The notes under the pieces were generated by a model, which was given only the letters and a program-made list of their open reading frames with translations, was not told the origin of the DNA and searched no databases. Of a DNA stretch of 64,000 nt, positions 18,348 through 27,005 are shown piece after piece. The stretch covers positions 434,001-498,000 of the forward strand of contig NZ_JAFCLU010000001.1 of the NCBI RefSeq assembly GCF_018130385.1, in the 5' to 3' direction. Position 1 is the stretch's first letter; each line of letters begins with the position of its first letter. The position numbers were made by a program, and so were the translations under genes. Source of the DNA: Bradyrhizobium sp. AUGA SZCCT0283 (GTDB taxonomy: Bacteria; Pseudomonadota; Alphaproteobacteria; Rhizobiales; Xanthobacteraceae).

Positions 18348-19661
18348 ATGGCACTACGACAATTCGGCGCAGCAGCGGCAGTGACTGTTGCGCTGGCGCT
18401 GACAACACCTGCCCACGCAGCGACCGAGATCCAGTGGTGGCACGCCATGACCGGCGGCAACAACGACGTCGTCAACAGGCTTGCCGAGGAATTCAACGCC
18501 AGCCAGTCTGACTACAAGGTCGTGCCGTCCTACAAGGGCACCTATGCCGACACCATGAACGCCGGCATTGCCGCGTTCCGCGCCGGCAACGCGCCGCATA
18601 TCATGCAGGTGTTCGAGGTCGGCACCGCCACCATGATGAGCGCCACCGGCGCCATCAAGCCGGTCTACCAGCTCATGAAGGATGCCGGCGAGCCCTTCGA
18701 CCCCAAGGCCTACCTGCCGACCATCACCGGCTACTATTCGACCTCGAAGGGCGAGATGCTGTCCTTCCCGTTCAACTCGTCCTCCATGGTGATGTGGATC
18801 AACAAGGATGAATTGAAGAAGGCCGGCATCACCGAAACTCCCAAGACCTGGCCGGACGTGTTCGCCGCCGCCAAGAAGCTGAAGGCGGCCGGCCACGACA
18901 CTTGCGGCTTCTCCAACGCCTGGGTCTCCTGGGCGCATATCGAGCAGTTCTCGGCCTGGCACAACGTGCCGATCGGCACCAAGGCCAACGGCCTCGACGG
19001 ATTCGATACCGTGCTGAAATTCAACTCGCCGCTGCACGTCAAGCATCTGCAGAACCTCGTCGACCTGCAAAAGGACAAGACCTACAGCTATGGCGGACGC
19101 GACAGCAAGAACGAGGCCCGCTTCGGCTCCGGCGAATGCGCGATTTTCCTGACCTCGTCGGGTTACTACGGGACCGCGAAGGGCACCGCCAAGTTCGACT
19201 TCACCTCGGTGCCGATGCCGTACTATCCAGACGTAGCCGGCGCACCGCAGAACTCGATCATCGGCGGCGCCTCGCTGTGGGTGATGGGCGGCAAGAAGCC
19301 GGAAGAGTACAAGGGCGTCGCAAAGTTCTTTACCTTCCTGTCCGACACCAACCGGCAGGCCAAGCTGCACCAGGAATCGGGCTATCTGCCGATCACCAAG
19401 GCGGCCTACGAGAAGTCGATCAAGGACGGCTTCTACGAGAAGAACCCCACCCTGCAGACTCCGCTGAAGGAGCTCACCAACAAAGAGCCGACCGAGAACT
19501 CGCGCGGCTTGCGCTTCGGCAACATGGTGCAGATGCGCGACCTCTGGGCCGAGGAGATCGAGGCGGCGCTGGACGGCAAGAAGACGCCCCAGGAAGCCCT
19601 CGACGCGGCGGTGGCGCGTGGCAATGCCATGTTGCGCACCTTTGAGAAGACGGCAAAATAG
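18348..19661 (+). CDS. ugpB: sn-Glycerol-3-phosphate ABC transporter, periplasmic binding protein
   Basis: Periplasmic receptor of the Ugp importer for glycerol 3-phosphate and glycerophosphodiesters, 437 residues. Signal peptide at 1-25 ends in AHA-ATEIQ. The mature chain follows UgpB closely: IQWWHAMTGGNND, YKGTYADTMNAGIAAFRAGN, QVFEVGTATMM and the C-terminal YLPITKAAYE. The ATG at 18348 has CGGAGGA directly upstream (18336-18342). It is the first gene of ugpB-ugpA-ugpE-ugpC. A strong hairpin after it probably gives the receptor more transcript than the permeases. In other bacteria Ugp is induced by phosphate starvation; I could not identify a PHO box with confidence. Confidence 0.95.
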   Translation: MALRQFGAAAAVTVALALTTPAHAATEIQWWHAMTGGNNDVVNRLAEEFNASQSDYKVVPSYKGTYADTMNAGIAAFRAGNAPHIMQVFEVGTATMMSATGAIKPVYQLMKDAGEPFDPKAYLPTITGYYSTSKGEMLSFPFNSSSMVMWINKDELKKAGITETPKTWPDVFAAAKKLKAAGHDTCGFSNAWVSWAHIEQFSAWHNVPIGTKANGLDGFDTVLKFNSPLHVKHLQNLVDLQKDKTYSYGGRDSKNEARFGSGECAIFLTSSGYYGTAKGTAKFDFTSVPMPYYPDVAGAPQNSIIGGASLWVMGGKKPEEYKGVAKFFTFLSDTNRQAKLHQESGYLPITKAAYEKSIKDGFYEKNPTLQTPLKELTNKEPTENSRGLRFGNMVQMRDLWAEEIEAALDGKKTPQEALDAAVARGNAMLRTFEKTAK

Positions 19662-19676
19662 ACTGAGCTACTACCG

Positions 19677-19707
19677 GCGCTCCCTCCCGCAAGCCGGGAG
19701 GGAGCGC
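19677..19707 (+). terminator. Intercistronic hairpin between ugpB and ugpA
   Basis: A 13-pair perfect stem (GCGCTCCCTCCCG / CGGGAGGGAGCGC) with loop CAAGC, 15 bp after the ugpB stop and 30 bp before ugpA. No T-run follows, so it is more likely a partial terminator or a 3' mRNA stabiliser that raises ugpB levels. Confidence 0.75.
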
Positions 19708-19737
19708 TTGCATCACCCGGCAGACCGCGGCACCTGA

Positions 19738-20619
19738 ATGGAAAAGTCCACCGTCTTCAATAACCGCCTGCTGCCGTACCTGCTGCTTCTGCCGCAGCTC
19801 GTCATCACCGTCGTTTTCTTCTATTGGCCCGCGAGCCAGGCGGTCTGGCAATCCTTTCTGCGTGAGGATGCGTTCGGTCTCGTCTCCGAGTTCGTCGGTC
19901 TGGAAAATTACCAGGCGCTGTTCGCCCAGCCTGAATATTACAAGTCGATGCTGACGACCGCGATCTTCTCGACGCTGGTTGCCGCGCTTTCGCTCTCCAT
20001 CGCGCTGTTGTTCGCAACGCAGGCCGACAAGAGCCTCAAGGCCGCGCCGGCCTACAAGACACTGATGATCTGGCCCTATGCGGTAGCGCCCGCGGTCGCC
20101 GGCGTGCTCTGGTTCTTCATGTTCCAGCCCTCGCTCGGCATGCTGGCGCGGCCGCTGCGTGGCATGGGCATCGACTGGAATCCGCTGCTCAATGCCAACC
20201 ATGCCCTGCTCCTCGTGGTGATGGCCGCGGTGTGGAAGCAGATCTCCTACAATTTCCTGTTTTTCCTCGCCGGTCTGCAGTCGATCCCGAAAAGCGTGAT
20301 CGAGGCCGGCGCCATCGACGGCGCCCGCCCGATGCGTCGGTTCTGGACCATCGTCTTCCCGCTGCTGTCGCCCACCACCTTCTTCCTGCTGGTGGTCAAT
20401 ATCGTCTACGTCTTCTTCGACACGTTCGGCATCATCGACGCCGTGACCGGCGGCGGCCCCGCCGGGGCCACCACCACCATGGTCTACAAGGTCTATGCCG
20501 ACGGCCGGCTCGGCGGCGACCTTGGGGGCTCGGCGGCGCAATCGGTGGTGCTGATGGTGATCGTGATCGCGCTGACCGCGATCCAGTTCCGCTATGTCGA
20601 ACGCAAGGTGCAGTACTGA
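19738..20619 (+). CDS. ugpA: sn-Glycerol-3-phosphate ABC transporter permease
   Basis: Inner-membrane subunit of 293 residues with six predicted helices, beginning with [20 protein letters not shown]. The EAA-type loop that docks the ATPase reads [25 protein letters not shown]. UgpA pairs with UgpE to form the pore. The stop TGA (20617-20619) overlaps the ugpE ATG by one base, so the two are translationally coupled. The permease pair identity follows from the UgpB and UgpC neighbours. Confidence 0.95.
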   Translation: MEKSTVFNNRLLPYLLLLPQLVITVVFFYWPASQAVWQSFLREDAFGLVSEFVGLENYQALFAQPEYYKSMLTTAIFSTLVAALSLSIALLFATQADKSLKAAPAYKTLMIWPYAVAPAVAGVLWFFMFQPSLGMLARPLRGMGIDWNPLLNANHALLLVVMAAVWKQISYNFLFFLAGLQSIPKSVIEAGAIDGARPMRRFWTIVFPLLSPTTFFLLVVNIVYVFFDTFGIIDAVTGGGPAGATTTMVYKVYADGRLGGDLGGSAAQSVVLMVIVIALTAIQFRYVERKVQY

Positions 20620-21467
20620 TGGTCGAGCACCGCCCGCTCAGCGATTTCATCGCCTACGCCATCCTGACCCTGGGCGTATTCATCGTCGCCTTTCCGGTCT
20701 GGCTGGCGCTGGTCGCCTCGACCCATGACGCCGCGACCGTGGTCGGCGGCCACATGCCGGCGACGCCCGGCACGCACACGCTGGAGAATTACTACCGCGC
20801 GATCTTCGTCGGCGGTTCGCGCACCAGCCGCGAGCCGGTCGCCAATATGCTGATCAACTCCTTTGTCTCCGCGATCGGCATTGCCATCGGCAAGATTTTC
20901 ATCTCGATTCTCTCGGCATACGCCGTCGTCTATTTCCGCTTTCCCTTCCGCAAGACCGCGTTCTGGATCATCTTCATCACGCTGATGTTGCCGGTTGAGG
21001 TGCGCATCTATCCGACCTACAAGGTGGTCGCCGACCTCAAGATGCTTGACACCTATGCCGGCCTGATCCTGCCGCTGATCGCATCCGCCACCGGCACGCT
21101 CTTGTTCCGCCAGTTCTTCATGACCGTGCCGGATGAACTCCTGGAAGCCTCGCGCATCGACGGCGCCGGCCCCTTCCGCTTCTTCTGGGATACGCTGCTG
21201 CCGCTGTCGGTGACGACCATGGCCGCGTTGTTCGTGATCCAGTTCCTCTATGGCTGGAATCAGTATCTCTGGCCGCTTTTGATCACCACGCAGGATTCGA
21301 TGCAGACCATCGTGATTGGCATCAAGAAGATGCTGGTGGCCACGGACGAGCTTGCCGAATGGCAGCTCGCGATGGCGACCGCGGTCCTTGCCATGCTGCC
21401 GCCGGTCGCGGTCGTCATATTCATGCAGCGGCTGTTCGTGCGCGGCCTGGTCCAGACGGAAAAGTGA
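20619..21467 (+). CDS. ugpE: sn-Glycerol-3-phosphate ABC transporter permease
   Basis: Second permease subunit, 282 residues, six helices. The N-terminal helix is AYAILTLGVFIVAFPVWLAL and the coupling loop is LLEASRIDGAGPFRFFWDTLLPLS. YGWNQYLWPLL near the C-terminus is typical of UgpE and MalG-like permeases. The start is ATG 20619-20621, overlapping the end of ugpA. A long hairpin repeat separates it from ugpC, so the ATPase gene may be expressed at a different level. Confidence 0.95.
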   Translation: MVEHRPLSDFIAYAILTLGVFIVAFPVWLALVASTHDAATVVGGHMPATPGTHTLENYYRAIFVGGSRTSREPVANMLINSFVSAIGIAIGKIFISILSAYAVVYFRFPFRKTAFWIIFITLMLPVEVRIYPTYKVVADLKMLDTYAGLILPLIASATGTLLFRQFFMTVPDELLEASRIDGAGPFRFFWDTLLPLSVTTMAALFVIQFLYGWNQYLWPLLITTQDSMQTIVIGIKKMLVATDELAEWQLAMATAVLAMLPPVAVVIFMQRLFVRGLVQTEK

Positions 21468-21477
21468 GGATGAGAAT

Positions 21478-21571
21478 GCGAATGGCGAGTAGCGAATGGC
21501 GAATGGAAGGCTCCGGACGAGCCTTCCCGTGCAGCGCTTCCCCATTCGCCATTCGCCATTCGCCATTCGCC
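21478..21571. repeat. GAATGGC/GCCATTC inverted repeat between ugpE and ugpC
   Basis: The left arm (21478-21507) holds repeats of GCGAATG and the right arm (21542-21571) holds four repeats of CATTCGC, complementary over more than 20 bases. It sits inside the operon and ends only 10 bp before the ugpC ATG, where no ribosome site is visible. Confidence 0.85.
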
Positions 21572-21581
21572 GGTGCAACCC

Positions 21582-22670
21582 ATGGCTAACGTCACCCTCC
21601 GTAACGTCAGAAAAACCTATGCCGGAGGCTTCGAGGCCATCAAGGGCATCGATTTCGACGTCGGTGACGGCCAGTTCTGCGTGCTGGTCGGCCCGTCCGG
21701 CTGCGGCAAGTCCACGCTGCTGCGTATGGTCGCAGGCCTGGAGACCATCACCGGCGGCGAGATCGATATCGGCGGCCGCGTCGTCAACCAGATCGAGCCG
21801 GCCGATCGTGATATCGCGATGGTGTTCCAGAACTACGCGCTCTATCCGCATATGAGCGTCTACAACAACATGGCCTATGGCTTGCGCAATCGCCGTATGG
21901 CGGAGGGCGAGATCAAGACGAGGGTCGAGGAAGCCGCGCGCATTCTCGAGCTCGGCGCGATGCTCGACCGCAAGCCGCGGCAATTGTCCGGCGGCCAGCG
22001 CCAGCGCGTGGCGATGGGACGCGCCATCGTGCGGCAGCCAAAGGTGTTTCTGTTCGACGAACCCTTGTCGAACCTCGATGCCAAGCTGCGCATCGCGATG
22101 CGGGTCGAAATCCGCAAATTGCAGCGCCGCCTTTCCACGACCTCGATCTACGTCACCCACGACCAGCTCGAGGCGATGACGCTGGCCGATATTCTCGTGG
22201 TCATGAACGGCGGCCAGGTCGAGCAGATCGGCAATCCGCTCGATATCTACCAGAAGCCGGCGACCACCTTCGTCGCCTCCTTCATCGGCGCGCCGCCGAT
22301 GAATCTGATGCCGCTGCGCTCCGATGAAGTCAGATCGCAATTGGCCGGAGACGCTCGCGTCAACGAAGCCGGCATCCTCGGCATCCGGCCCGAGGATTTC
22401 GTCATCACGAACGAAACAGTTTCCGGCGGCGTGGCGCTCGGCCTCACCGTGGAAGCGATCGAGCGGGTCGGGGCCGAAACCTTCGTCTACGGCACTCGTC
22501 AGCACGAAGTGCAGGGCGTCGCCGCCACCCCCGGCGAACTGCCGCCGGGCGAGGTGATCGTGCGGATTCCCGGCGCCATCGGCCCCGCCATCGGCGAGCG
22601 AATCAGGGCGGTTGCCGCCAGCGACAAGCTGCATCTGTTTACCGCCGATGGCCGCAAGCGGGTGGGTTGA
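21582..22670 (+). CDS. ugpC: sn-Glycerol-3-phosphate ABC transporter ATP-binding protein
   Basis: ATPase subunit of the Ugp importer, 362 residues, in the MalK/UgpC group with a C-terminal regulatory OB-fold (TOBE) domain. Walker [11 protein letters not shown]-loop [11 protein letters not shown], signature LSGGQRQRV, Walker [17 protein letters not shown] and H-loop YVTHDQ are intact. The C-terminal part contains GIRPEDF, typical for this group, where signalling proteins can inhibit transport. Start ATG 21582 (a GTG at 21573 is alternative). The usual Shine-Dalgarno is replaced by the end of a palindromic repeat, so translation may be weak or depend on unfolding of that repeat. Confidence 0.95.
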   Translation: MANVTLRNVRKTYAGGFEAIKGIDFDVGDGQFCVLVGPSGCGKSTLLRMVAGLETITGGEIDIGGRVVNQIEPADRDIAMVFQNYALYPHMSVYNNMAYGLRNRRMAEGEIKTRVEEAARILELGAMLDRKPRQLSGGQRQRVAMGRAIVRQPKVFLFDEPLSNLDAKLRIAMRVEIRKLQRRLSTTSIYVTHDQLEAMTLADILVVMNGGQVEQIGNPLDIYQKPATTFVASFIGAPPMNLMPLRSDEVRSQLAGDARVNEAGILGIRPEDFVITNETVSGGVALGLTVEAIERVGAETFVYGTRQHEVQGVAATPGELPPGEVIVRIPGAIGPAIGERIRAVAASDKLHLFTADGRKRVG

Positions 22671-22674
22671 GGAT

Positions 22675-22773
22675 GTCATTCCGGGGCGGCGCGAAGCGCC
22701 GAACCCGGAATCTCGCGCAGAACAACCTCTGGATTCCGGGTTCAGCCGCTGCGCGGCTGCCCCGGAATGACGG
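22675..22773. repeat. Intergenic inverted repeat, 'GTCATTCCGGGGC' family
   Basis: The outer ends GTCATTCCGGGGC and GCCCCGGAATGAC are exact complements, with inner arms GAACCCGGAATC and GATTCCGGGTTC also complementary. It begins 5 bp after the ugpC stop and can fold into a cruciform-like structure. Likely 3' end of the ugp transcript. Confidence 0.85.
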
Positions 22774-22816
22774 CTGAAAATGCCGCCGCGGCCGATTTAC
22801 GCAGCTTTCAGAGGCG

Positions 22817-22843
22817 CTTGAACCCTCCCCAAATCACCCCCAT
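22817..22843 (+). promoter_or_regulatory. RpoH (sigma-32) promoter of the hsp20 gene
   Basis: CTTGAA (22817-22822) and CCCCAT (22838-22843, continuing ATT) are separated by 15 bases, an essentially perfect heat-shock sigma promoter. Transcription would begin near 22850, exactly at the 5' end of the ROSE-like leader. Confidence 0.8.
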
Positions 22844-22849
22844 ATTCCC

Positions 22850-22934
22850 TGGTGACCGGACGGCAAGTCGGCCGGCCGGTTGAATGGGGCGCCGTAAGGG
22901 CCCCTCAAAGTCGCTTCGAGAGGACTTTGTAATG
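22850..22934 (+). ncRNA. ROSE-type RNA thermometer in the hsp20 leader
   Basis: The leader ends in a hairpin (22906-22929) in which the Shine-Dalgarno AGGA (22921-22924) pairs with TC-CT of TCGCT (22911-22915), leaving G22913 bulged. Flanking arms CAAAG/CTTTG close the stem. The U(U/C)GCU block with a bulged G opposite the ribosome site is the defining feature of ROSE elements, known to repress small heat-shock genes in bradyrhizobia until the stem melts. A GGGGC...GGCCCC hairpin lies just upstream (about 22886-22904). Confidence 0.85.
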
Positions 22935-23357
22935 TCTCGTGTTCCTTCGTTATCCAGTCCGTTCCTGCTTGGGTTCGACGAAATCGAGCGTGCGCTCGAT
23001 CGCGTCGTCAAAGGCGCCGACGGTTATCCTCCCTACAACATCGAGCGGTGTGACCGTGCCAACGGCCAGCCCGAGCGGTTACGCATCACGCTCGCGGTAG
23101 CGGGTTTTACCCGCGACCAACTCGATGTGACCATTGAGGAAAATCAGCTCGTGATCCGGGGCCGCCAACAGGACGACAAGACCCGGCAATACATCCATCG
23201 CGGCATTGCCGCGCGCCACTTCCAGCGCACCTTCGTGCTGGCGGAGGGGATGCAGGTGCTGGGCGCGGATCTGAAAAACGGGCTGTTGTCGATCGACCTT
23301 GCCAGGCCGGAGCCTGAAAGGGTCGTTAAGACAATTGCTATCAATGAGCACGAATAA
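22932..23357 (+). CDS. Small heat shock protein, Hsp20/IbpA family
   Basis: ATP-independent holdase that keeps denatured proteins soluble. The 141 residues begin with SSPFLLGFDEIERALDRV, typical of class A bradyrhizobial and IbpA-like proteins. An alpha-crystallin domain (about 35-125) follows, with YPPYNIER, LAVAGF and the NGLLSIDLARPEPE motif. ATG 22932 lies seven bases after the AGGA that is sequestered in the ROSE hairpin. Control is predicted at two levels: RpoH transcription and temperature-dependent translation. The DUF1150 gene follows 50 bp later, a common pairing. Confidence 0.95.
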   Translation: MSRVPSLSSPFLLGFDEIERALDRVVKGADGYPPYNIERCDRANGQPERLRITLAVAGFTRDQLDVTIEENQLVIRGRQQDDKTRQYIHRGIAARHFQRTFVLAEGMQVLGADLKNGLLSIDLARPEPERVVKTIAINEHE

Positions 23358-23407
23358 TGGAACAAGGAGCGGACTCGACCGCTTAGTCTTGCAGAGGAGT
23401 CGAGACC

Positions 23408-23674
23408 ATGAGTGATGTGAGTGTTACCTTCGAGCCCGAAAAGGTTTCCGTCGAGGCGCTGGCCCATCTTGGTGAAGGCCACATCGCCTACGTGAAACAA
23501 GTCCGTTCCGAGGACGTGCCGGGGCTGTTTCCGCAGGCGCCGAAAATCGCGCCGGGACTGAAACTGTTCGCGCTGCATGCCGCCGATGGCACCCCGATCA
23601 TGCTGACCGACAGCCGCGAAGCTGCAGTCGCCAACGCATGGAGCAACGAGCTTCAGGCCGTAAGCGTGCACTGA
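23408..23674 (+). CDS. DUF1150 family protein
   Basis: Small cytosolic protein of 88 residues in the DUF1150 family, which is largely confined to alphaproteobacteria and commonly found beside hsp20 genes. Recognisable parts are the YVKQVRSEDV strand, GLKLFALHAADGTPIMLTDSREAAVANA and a short C-terminus. It has no catalytic motif. AGAGGAG lies about ten bases upstream of the ATG. It is probably co-transcribed with hsp20 from the RpoH promoter. Function unknown. Confidence 0.85.
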   Translation: MSDVSVTFEPEKVSVEALAHLGEGHIAYVKQVRSEDVPGLFPQAPKIAPGLKLFALHAADGTPIMLTDSREAAVANAWSNELQAVSVH

Positions 23675-23725
23675 CGCAGATCTTCTGCTGTCACTGACGC
23701 AGCGCTTGCTGCTGTCACTGACGCA
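23669..23725 (+). repeat. Short imperfect tandem repeat, about 23-24 bp period
   Basis: CACTGACGCA recurs at 23669, 23692 and 23716, with CTGCTGT before the second and third copies. The first copy overlaps the DUF1150 stop codon, so the array may have grown from the gene end. Too short and unspaced to be CRISPR. Confidence 0.6.
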
Positions 23726-23778
23726 ACTTCGCCCTCGTCGCTCATCTGATGCCGGACGAGTGCGAGAAGCGGTTTTCG

Positions 23779-23803
23779 GATACGCGGGCGTCGCCCGCGT
23801 ATC
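23779..23803. terminator. Bidirectional hairpin between DUF1150 and the chemoreceptor
   Basis: GATACGCGGGCG and CGCCCGCGTATC are exact complements around a single base, so the stem is about ten pairs with a small loop. It sits between converging genes, with short T-rich stretches on both flanks. Confidence 0.65.
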
Positions 23804-23828
23804 GTCCTTCATAACAATTTCGCTGACC

Positions 23829-25517
23829 TCACGCCGCGCGCACGGTCGAGAGGAATTTCTCCACCTCACCCTTGAGATGATTGCTCTGTCCCAGCAGTGA
23901 CCGGGCCAGCTCGTGCACATGCGTCGATGCCGCGCCGGTATCGGTCGCCCCGCGGTTGACGTCGGTAATGCTGCCCGCGACCTGCGTGGCTCCCTGCGCA
24001 GCCTGCTGCACGTTGCGCGAGATTTCCTGCGTCGCGGCGCCCTGCTCTTCCACGGCTGCCGCGATCGCCTGCGAGATTTCCGCGATGCGGCCGATCGTGC
24101 CGCCGATTTCCTGAATTGCAGATACCGACTGATTGGTCGCCGACTGCATCTGGCCGATCTGCTCGCTGATTTCCTCGGTCGCTTTCGCAGTCTGCGCGGC
24201 AAGCGCCTTGACCTCGGATGCGACGACGGCAAATCCCCGTCCCGCCTCGCCGGCGCGCGCCGCCTCGATCGTGGCGTTCAGCGCCAGGAGGTTGGTCTGC
24301 TCCGCGACCGCGCTGATCATCTTGACCACTTCGCCGATCCGGCCGGCGGACTGGGCGAGATCGGCAATCCGCGCATTGGTCTGCTCGACCTGGCTGACCG
24401 CCTCGCGCGATATCTTATGCGAATCCTGCACCTGGCGGCTGATCTCCGACACCGATGAGGCCATCTCTTCCGCGGCCGCCGCCGCGGATTGCGCGTTGGC
24501 CGAGGATTGCTCCGATGCGGAGGCGACGGTTGCCGACAGCATCTGGGTCACTTCGGCGGTCTTGGTCAGTTGTCCGGCCGATGATTCGAGTTCGGACGAA
24601 GCGGTCGATACGGTCTGGATGATTTTTCCGATCGCGGAATCGAAGCCGTCGGCCATCTGCTGCATCGCGGCCTTGCGGTCGCCTTCCGCCTTCAGCTTCA
24701 GGCTGGTCTGCTCCGTCTCCATCGACTGAACGCGCTGCGCGTTGTCCTTGAAGACCTGGACCGCGCGCGCCATGGCGCCCACTTCATCGCCGCGGCTGAG
24801 CGCCGGAACCGAGACATTGAGATCGCCGCCGGCAAGACCCTTCATGACAGCTGTCATTTCCGCGATGGGACGAATGACGCCGAATGCGACGCCGAAAATG
24901 CCCGCGCCGATGACGAGAAACACCGCGGCCGAAACGCCCCACAATACCAGCGTGAATGTGCTGACGCGTTCGGTCGCCGCGACTTCCGTCGCCGCGTTCT
25001 GGTCGTTGGTCTGCTTGACGATGTCGTCGATGATGGCGCGGTGCGCCGTATAACGTGCGGTGATTTCAGCGTAGGATTTCGCCGCCGCAGCGCTGTCGCC
25101 CTTGGCGAGCGCCGGCAACAGACCGTCCTGGATCGCGGTCCAGAAGCGGCGCACCTCGCTATCGGATTTCTCCACCAGCCTGGTCTTGAGCGCCGGGTCG
25201 AGGTCGGACTTGACCCAGAAATCCCGCCGCTCGTCATATTCCTTCTTGAGCTGCGCAATCCTGTCCCGATGCGCCGCAAGCTGCGCCGGGTCGTGCAGCA
25301 CCAGGGTGGCCTCGAGATAGGCTTCGATGACATATTCCGGCGGCGGCAGAATGTCGGCGATGAGGTCGTTGCCGAGCTTGATCTGGTTGTAGAGCGGACC
25401 GCCGACCTTGAGCTGTGACAGCCCATAAACGCTGGTGGCAATCACGGCACCGAGACCCAATGCAGTAACCAATCCAAAAATCAATATCGCGCGCGAAATC
25501 GTCAGCCGCAGCGTCAT
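23829..25517 (-). CDS. Methyl-accepting chemotaxis protein
   Basis: Membrane chemoreceptor of 562 residues. The first helix is about 10-32 ([21 protein letters not shown]). A mostly helical periplasmic sensor of about 150 residues follows, then the second helix (about 185-208) and a HAMP domain (about 210-265). The signalling domain is a long coiled coil whose tip reads [35 protein letters not shown]. There is no C-terminal CheR/CheB pentapeptide. ATG at 25517 has GGAGA upstream; the extra 17 codons before it are unlikely to be translated. The ligand is unknown and no che genes are nearby. Confidence 0.93.
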   Translation of the reverse strand: MTLRLTISRAILIFGLVTALGLGAVIATSVYGLSQLKVGGPLYNQIKLGNDLIADILPPPEYVIEAYLEATLVLHDPAQLAAHRDRIAQLKKEYDERRDFWVKSDLDPALKTRLVEKSDSEVRRFWTAIQDGLLPALAKGDSAAAAKSYAEITARYTAHRAIIDDIVKQTNDQNAATEVAATERVSTFTLVLWGVSAAVFLVIGAGIFGVAFGVIRPIAEMTAVMKGLAGGDLNVSVPALSRGDEVGAMARAVQVFKDNAQRVQSMETEQTSLKLKAEGDRKAAMQQMADGFDSAIGKIIQTVSTASSELESSAGQLTKTAEVTQMLSATVASASEQSSANAQSAAAAAEEMASSVSEISRQVQDSHKISREAVSQVEQTNARIADLAQSAGRIGEVVKMISAVAEQTNLLALNATIEAARAGEAGRGFAVVASEVKALAAQTAKATEEISEQIGQMQSATNQSVSAIQEIGGTIGRIAEISQAIAAAVEEQGAATQEISRNVQQAAQGATQVAGSITDVNRGATDTGAASTHVHELARSLLGQSNHLKGEVEKFLSTVRAA

Positions 25518-25632
25518 GGCAATGTTCTCCGGGTGAGAAAAAATCCCAGCGAACGAAATAACCGCCATTTAGCTTAAAATTGCGTTTACCCGGTGTGCTA
25601 CCAAGTGGAGAAACCGCTGTTCCCTTAAGGAA

Positions 25633-26094
25633 CTAGGCCGCGCTCGCCGGCGGCAGGGCGAGCACCGAATAGATCGCCTGGGCATCGCGCGAGGCGCGCA
25701 GCTTCTTGGCGACGTCCTGGTCACGCAGCAGGCGCGCGATTCGCGCCAGCGCCTTCAGATGATCAGCGCCTGCGCCCTCCGGCGCCAGCAGCAGGAAGAT
25801 CAGGTCGACCGGCTGGCCGTCCATCGCCTCGAAATCGATCGGGCGTTCGAGGCGTGCAAAGAACCCGAACAGCTTTTCCAGTTTCGGCAGCTTGCCATGC
25901 GGAATGGCGACGCCGTAGCCGACGGCGGTGGTGCCCAGTTTCTCGCGCTGCAGCAGCACCTCGAACACCGAGCGCTCGTTCTGGCCGGTCAGGGCGGCGG
26001 CGCGCGCCGCCAGCTCCTGCAGCGCCTGCTTCTTGCTGATGACCTTCAAAGCGGGGAGAATCGCCTCGGGTGCGACCAGATCGGTAATCGTCAT
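25633..26094 (-). CDS. ptsN: PTS IIA-like nitrogen-regulatory protein PtsN
   Basis: Terminal phosphate acceptor of the nitrogen-related phosphotransferase system (PtsP-PtsO-PtsN), which tunes potassium, carbon and nitrogen responses by protein contacts rather than sugar transport. The 153 residues fit the family. The phosphorylated histidine is His66 in GVAIPHGKLP, with the preceding GYGVA strand conserved. It closes the rpoN-hpf-ptsN order conserved across proteobacteria, but a 230-bp gap with a perfect 12-bp palindrome separates it from hpf, so it may have its own promoter. Confidence 0.95.
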   Translation of the reverse strand: MTITDLVAPEAILPALKVISKKQALQELAARAAALTGQNERSVFEVLLQREKLGTTAVGYGVAIPHGKLPKLEKLFGFFARLERPIDFEAMDGQPVDLIFLLLAPEGAGADHLKALARIARLLRDQDVAKKLRASRDAQAIYSVLALPPASAA

Positions 26095-26135
26095 GGGGCG
26101 TTCCGAGGTGAAGTGAACCGTCAGGTTGCGAGATA

Positions 26136-26147
26136 GGTTCTAGAACC
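26136..26147. promoter_or_regulatory. 12-bp perfect palindrome upstream of ptsN
   Basis: GGTTCTAGAACC lies 42 bp upstream of the ptsN start codon. It is a possible operator for an unidentified dimeric regulator; the palindrome alone does not show function. Confidence 0.3.
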
Positions 26148-26324
26148 GGGGCGTCAAGAAGATGAGACGGGAGGCGAGCTTAGACCCGGGTCCCGATTTG
26201 GGGGCTTCTACTCCAACGCATGCACGGTGCCAACTCCCGAAGGACCAGTTCCTGCTCCCTATACTTAAGGGCGGCGGACCATAGGGAGGGCTAATGGGGG
26301 CGTCAATGCTATTGGACATATATC

Positions 26325-26912
26325 TCAGGGGGTAACCGAGGGGGGATCGACCCAGCCGACATTGCCGTCCGTCCGGCGGTAAATAATGTTAACCCGTCCG
26401 CTGGATCCGTGCTGGAAGACGATGCAGGCGGCCCCGGTCAGGTCCAGTTCCATGACCGCCTCGCTGACCGAAAGGCGCTTCAGCGACGTGGTCGCCTCGG
26501 CAATGATGACCGGGCTATAGGTGATGACCTCCTCGTCGCCTCCCGCCGGCGCCTCGATCACGTAGCTCGGCGCGTCGATATCGGCCAGCGCTGCGTTGGC
26601 GGCGTAGGTCTTGCGGGCCGAGCGATCCTTCAGCCGGCTCTTGTAGCGGCGCAGCCGCTTCTCGATCATCAGGAGCGCCTGGTCGGCGCTGGCATAGGCA
26701 TCGGTGGCGTTGGAATCCGCCTCGAGCGTGATTCCGGAATCCAGGTGCAGCGCGCAGTCGGTGCGGAAGCCGAAGCCGTCCTTGCTCAGGGTAATGTGAC
26801 CGGAATAGTTGCCGTCGAAATACTTCCTCAGGACCTCATCGGTGCGCTCGCTGACGCGCGAACGAAGCGCTTCACCGACGCTGATGCTTTTCCCGGAGAT
26901 TCGAAGGGTCAT
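26325..26912 (-). CDS. hpf: Ribosome hibernation-promoting factor, long form
   Basis: Binds the 30S decoding region and dimerises ribosomes in stationary phase. At 195 residues it is the long form: an N-terminal beta-alpha-beta HPF domain (1-100, starting MTLRISGKSISVGEALR, with the basic helix EKRLRRYKSRLKDR), a linker, and a C-terminal dimerisation domain (about 130-190). That last domain has SVSEAVMELDLTGAACIVFQ and VNIIYRRTDGNVGWVDP. It lies 93 bp downstream of rpoN on the same strand, matching the sigma-54 operon of other proteobacteria. Confidence 0.95.
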   Translation of the reverse strand: MTLRISGKSISVGEALRSRVSERTDEVLRKYFDGNYSGHITLSKDGFGFRTDCALHLDSGITLEADSNATDAYASADQALLMIEKRLRRYKSRLKDRSARKTYAANAALADIDAPSYVIEAPAGGDEEVITYSPVIIAEATTSLKRLSVSEAVMELDLTGAACIVFQHGSSGRVNIIYRRTDGNVGWVDPPSVTP

Positions 26913-27005
26913 TTGATGCCTCGCTTGATGCCTCGACTACTCTGGTTTTTCCCGGATCGGCTCTGTGGGGGAACCTGAGACTATCGCGATTTGACGCGAA
27001 CGCAA

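Noticed and set aside
20592..22679. Leftward open frame of 695 codons opposite ugpE and ugpC
   Set aside because: Antisense to intact transporter genes; composition typical of a shadow frame (Asp/His/Arg-rich).
23669..23725. Possible CRISPR remnant
   Set aside because: The repeats are about 10 bp with no constant-length spacers and no cas genes in the window.
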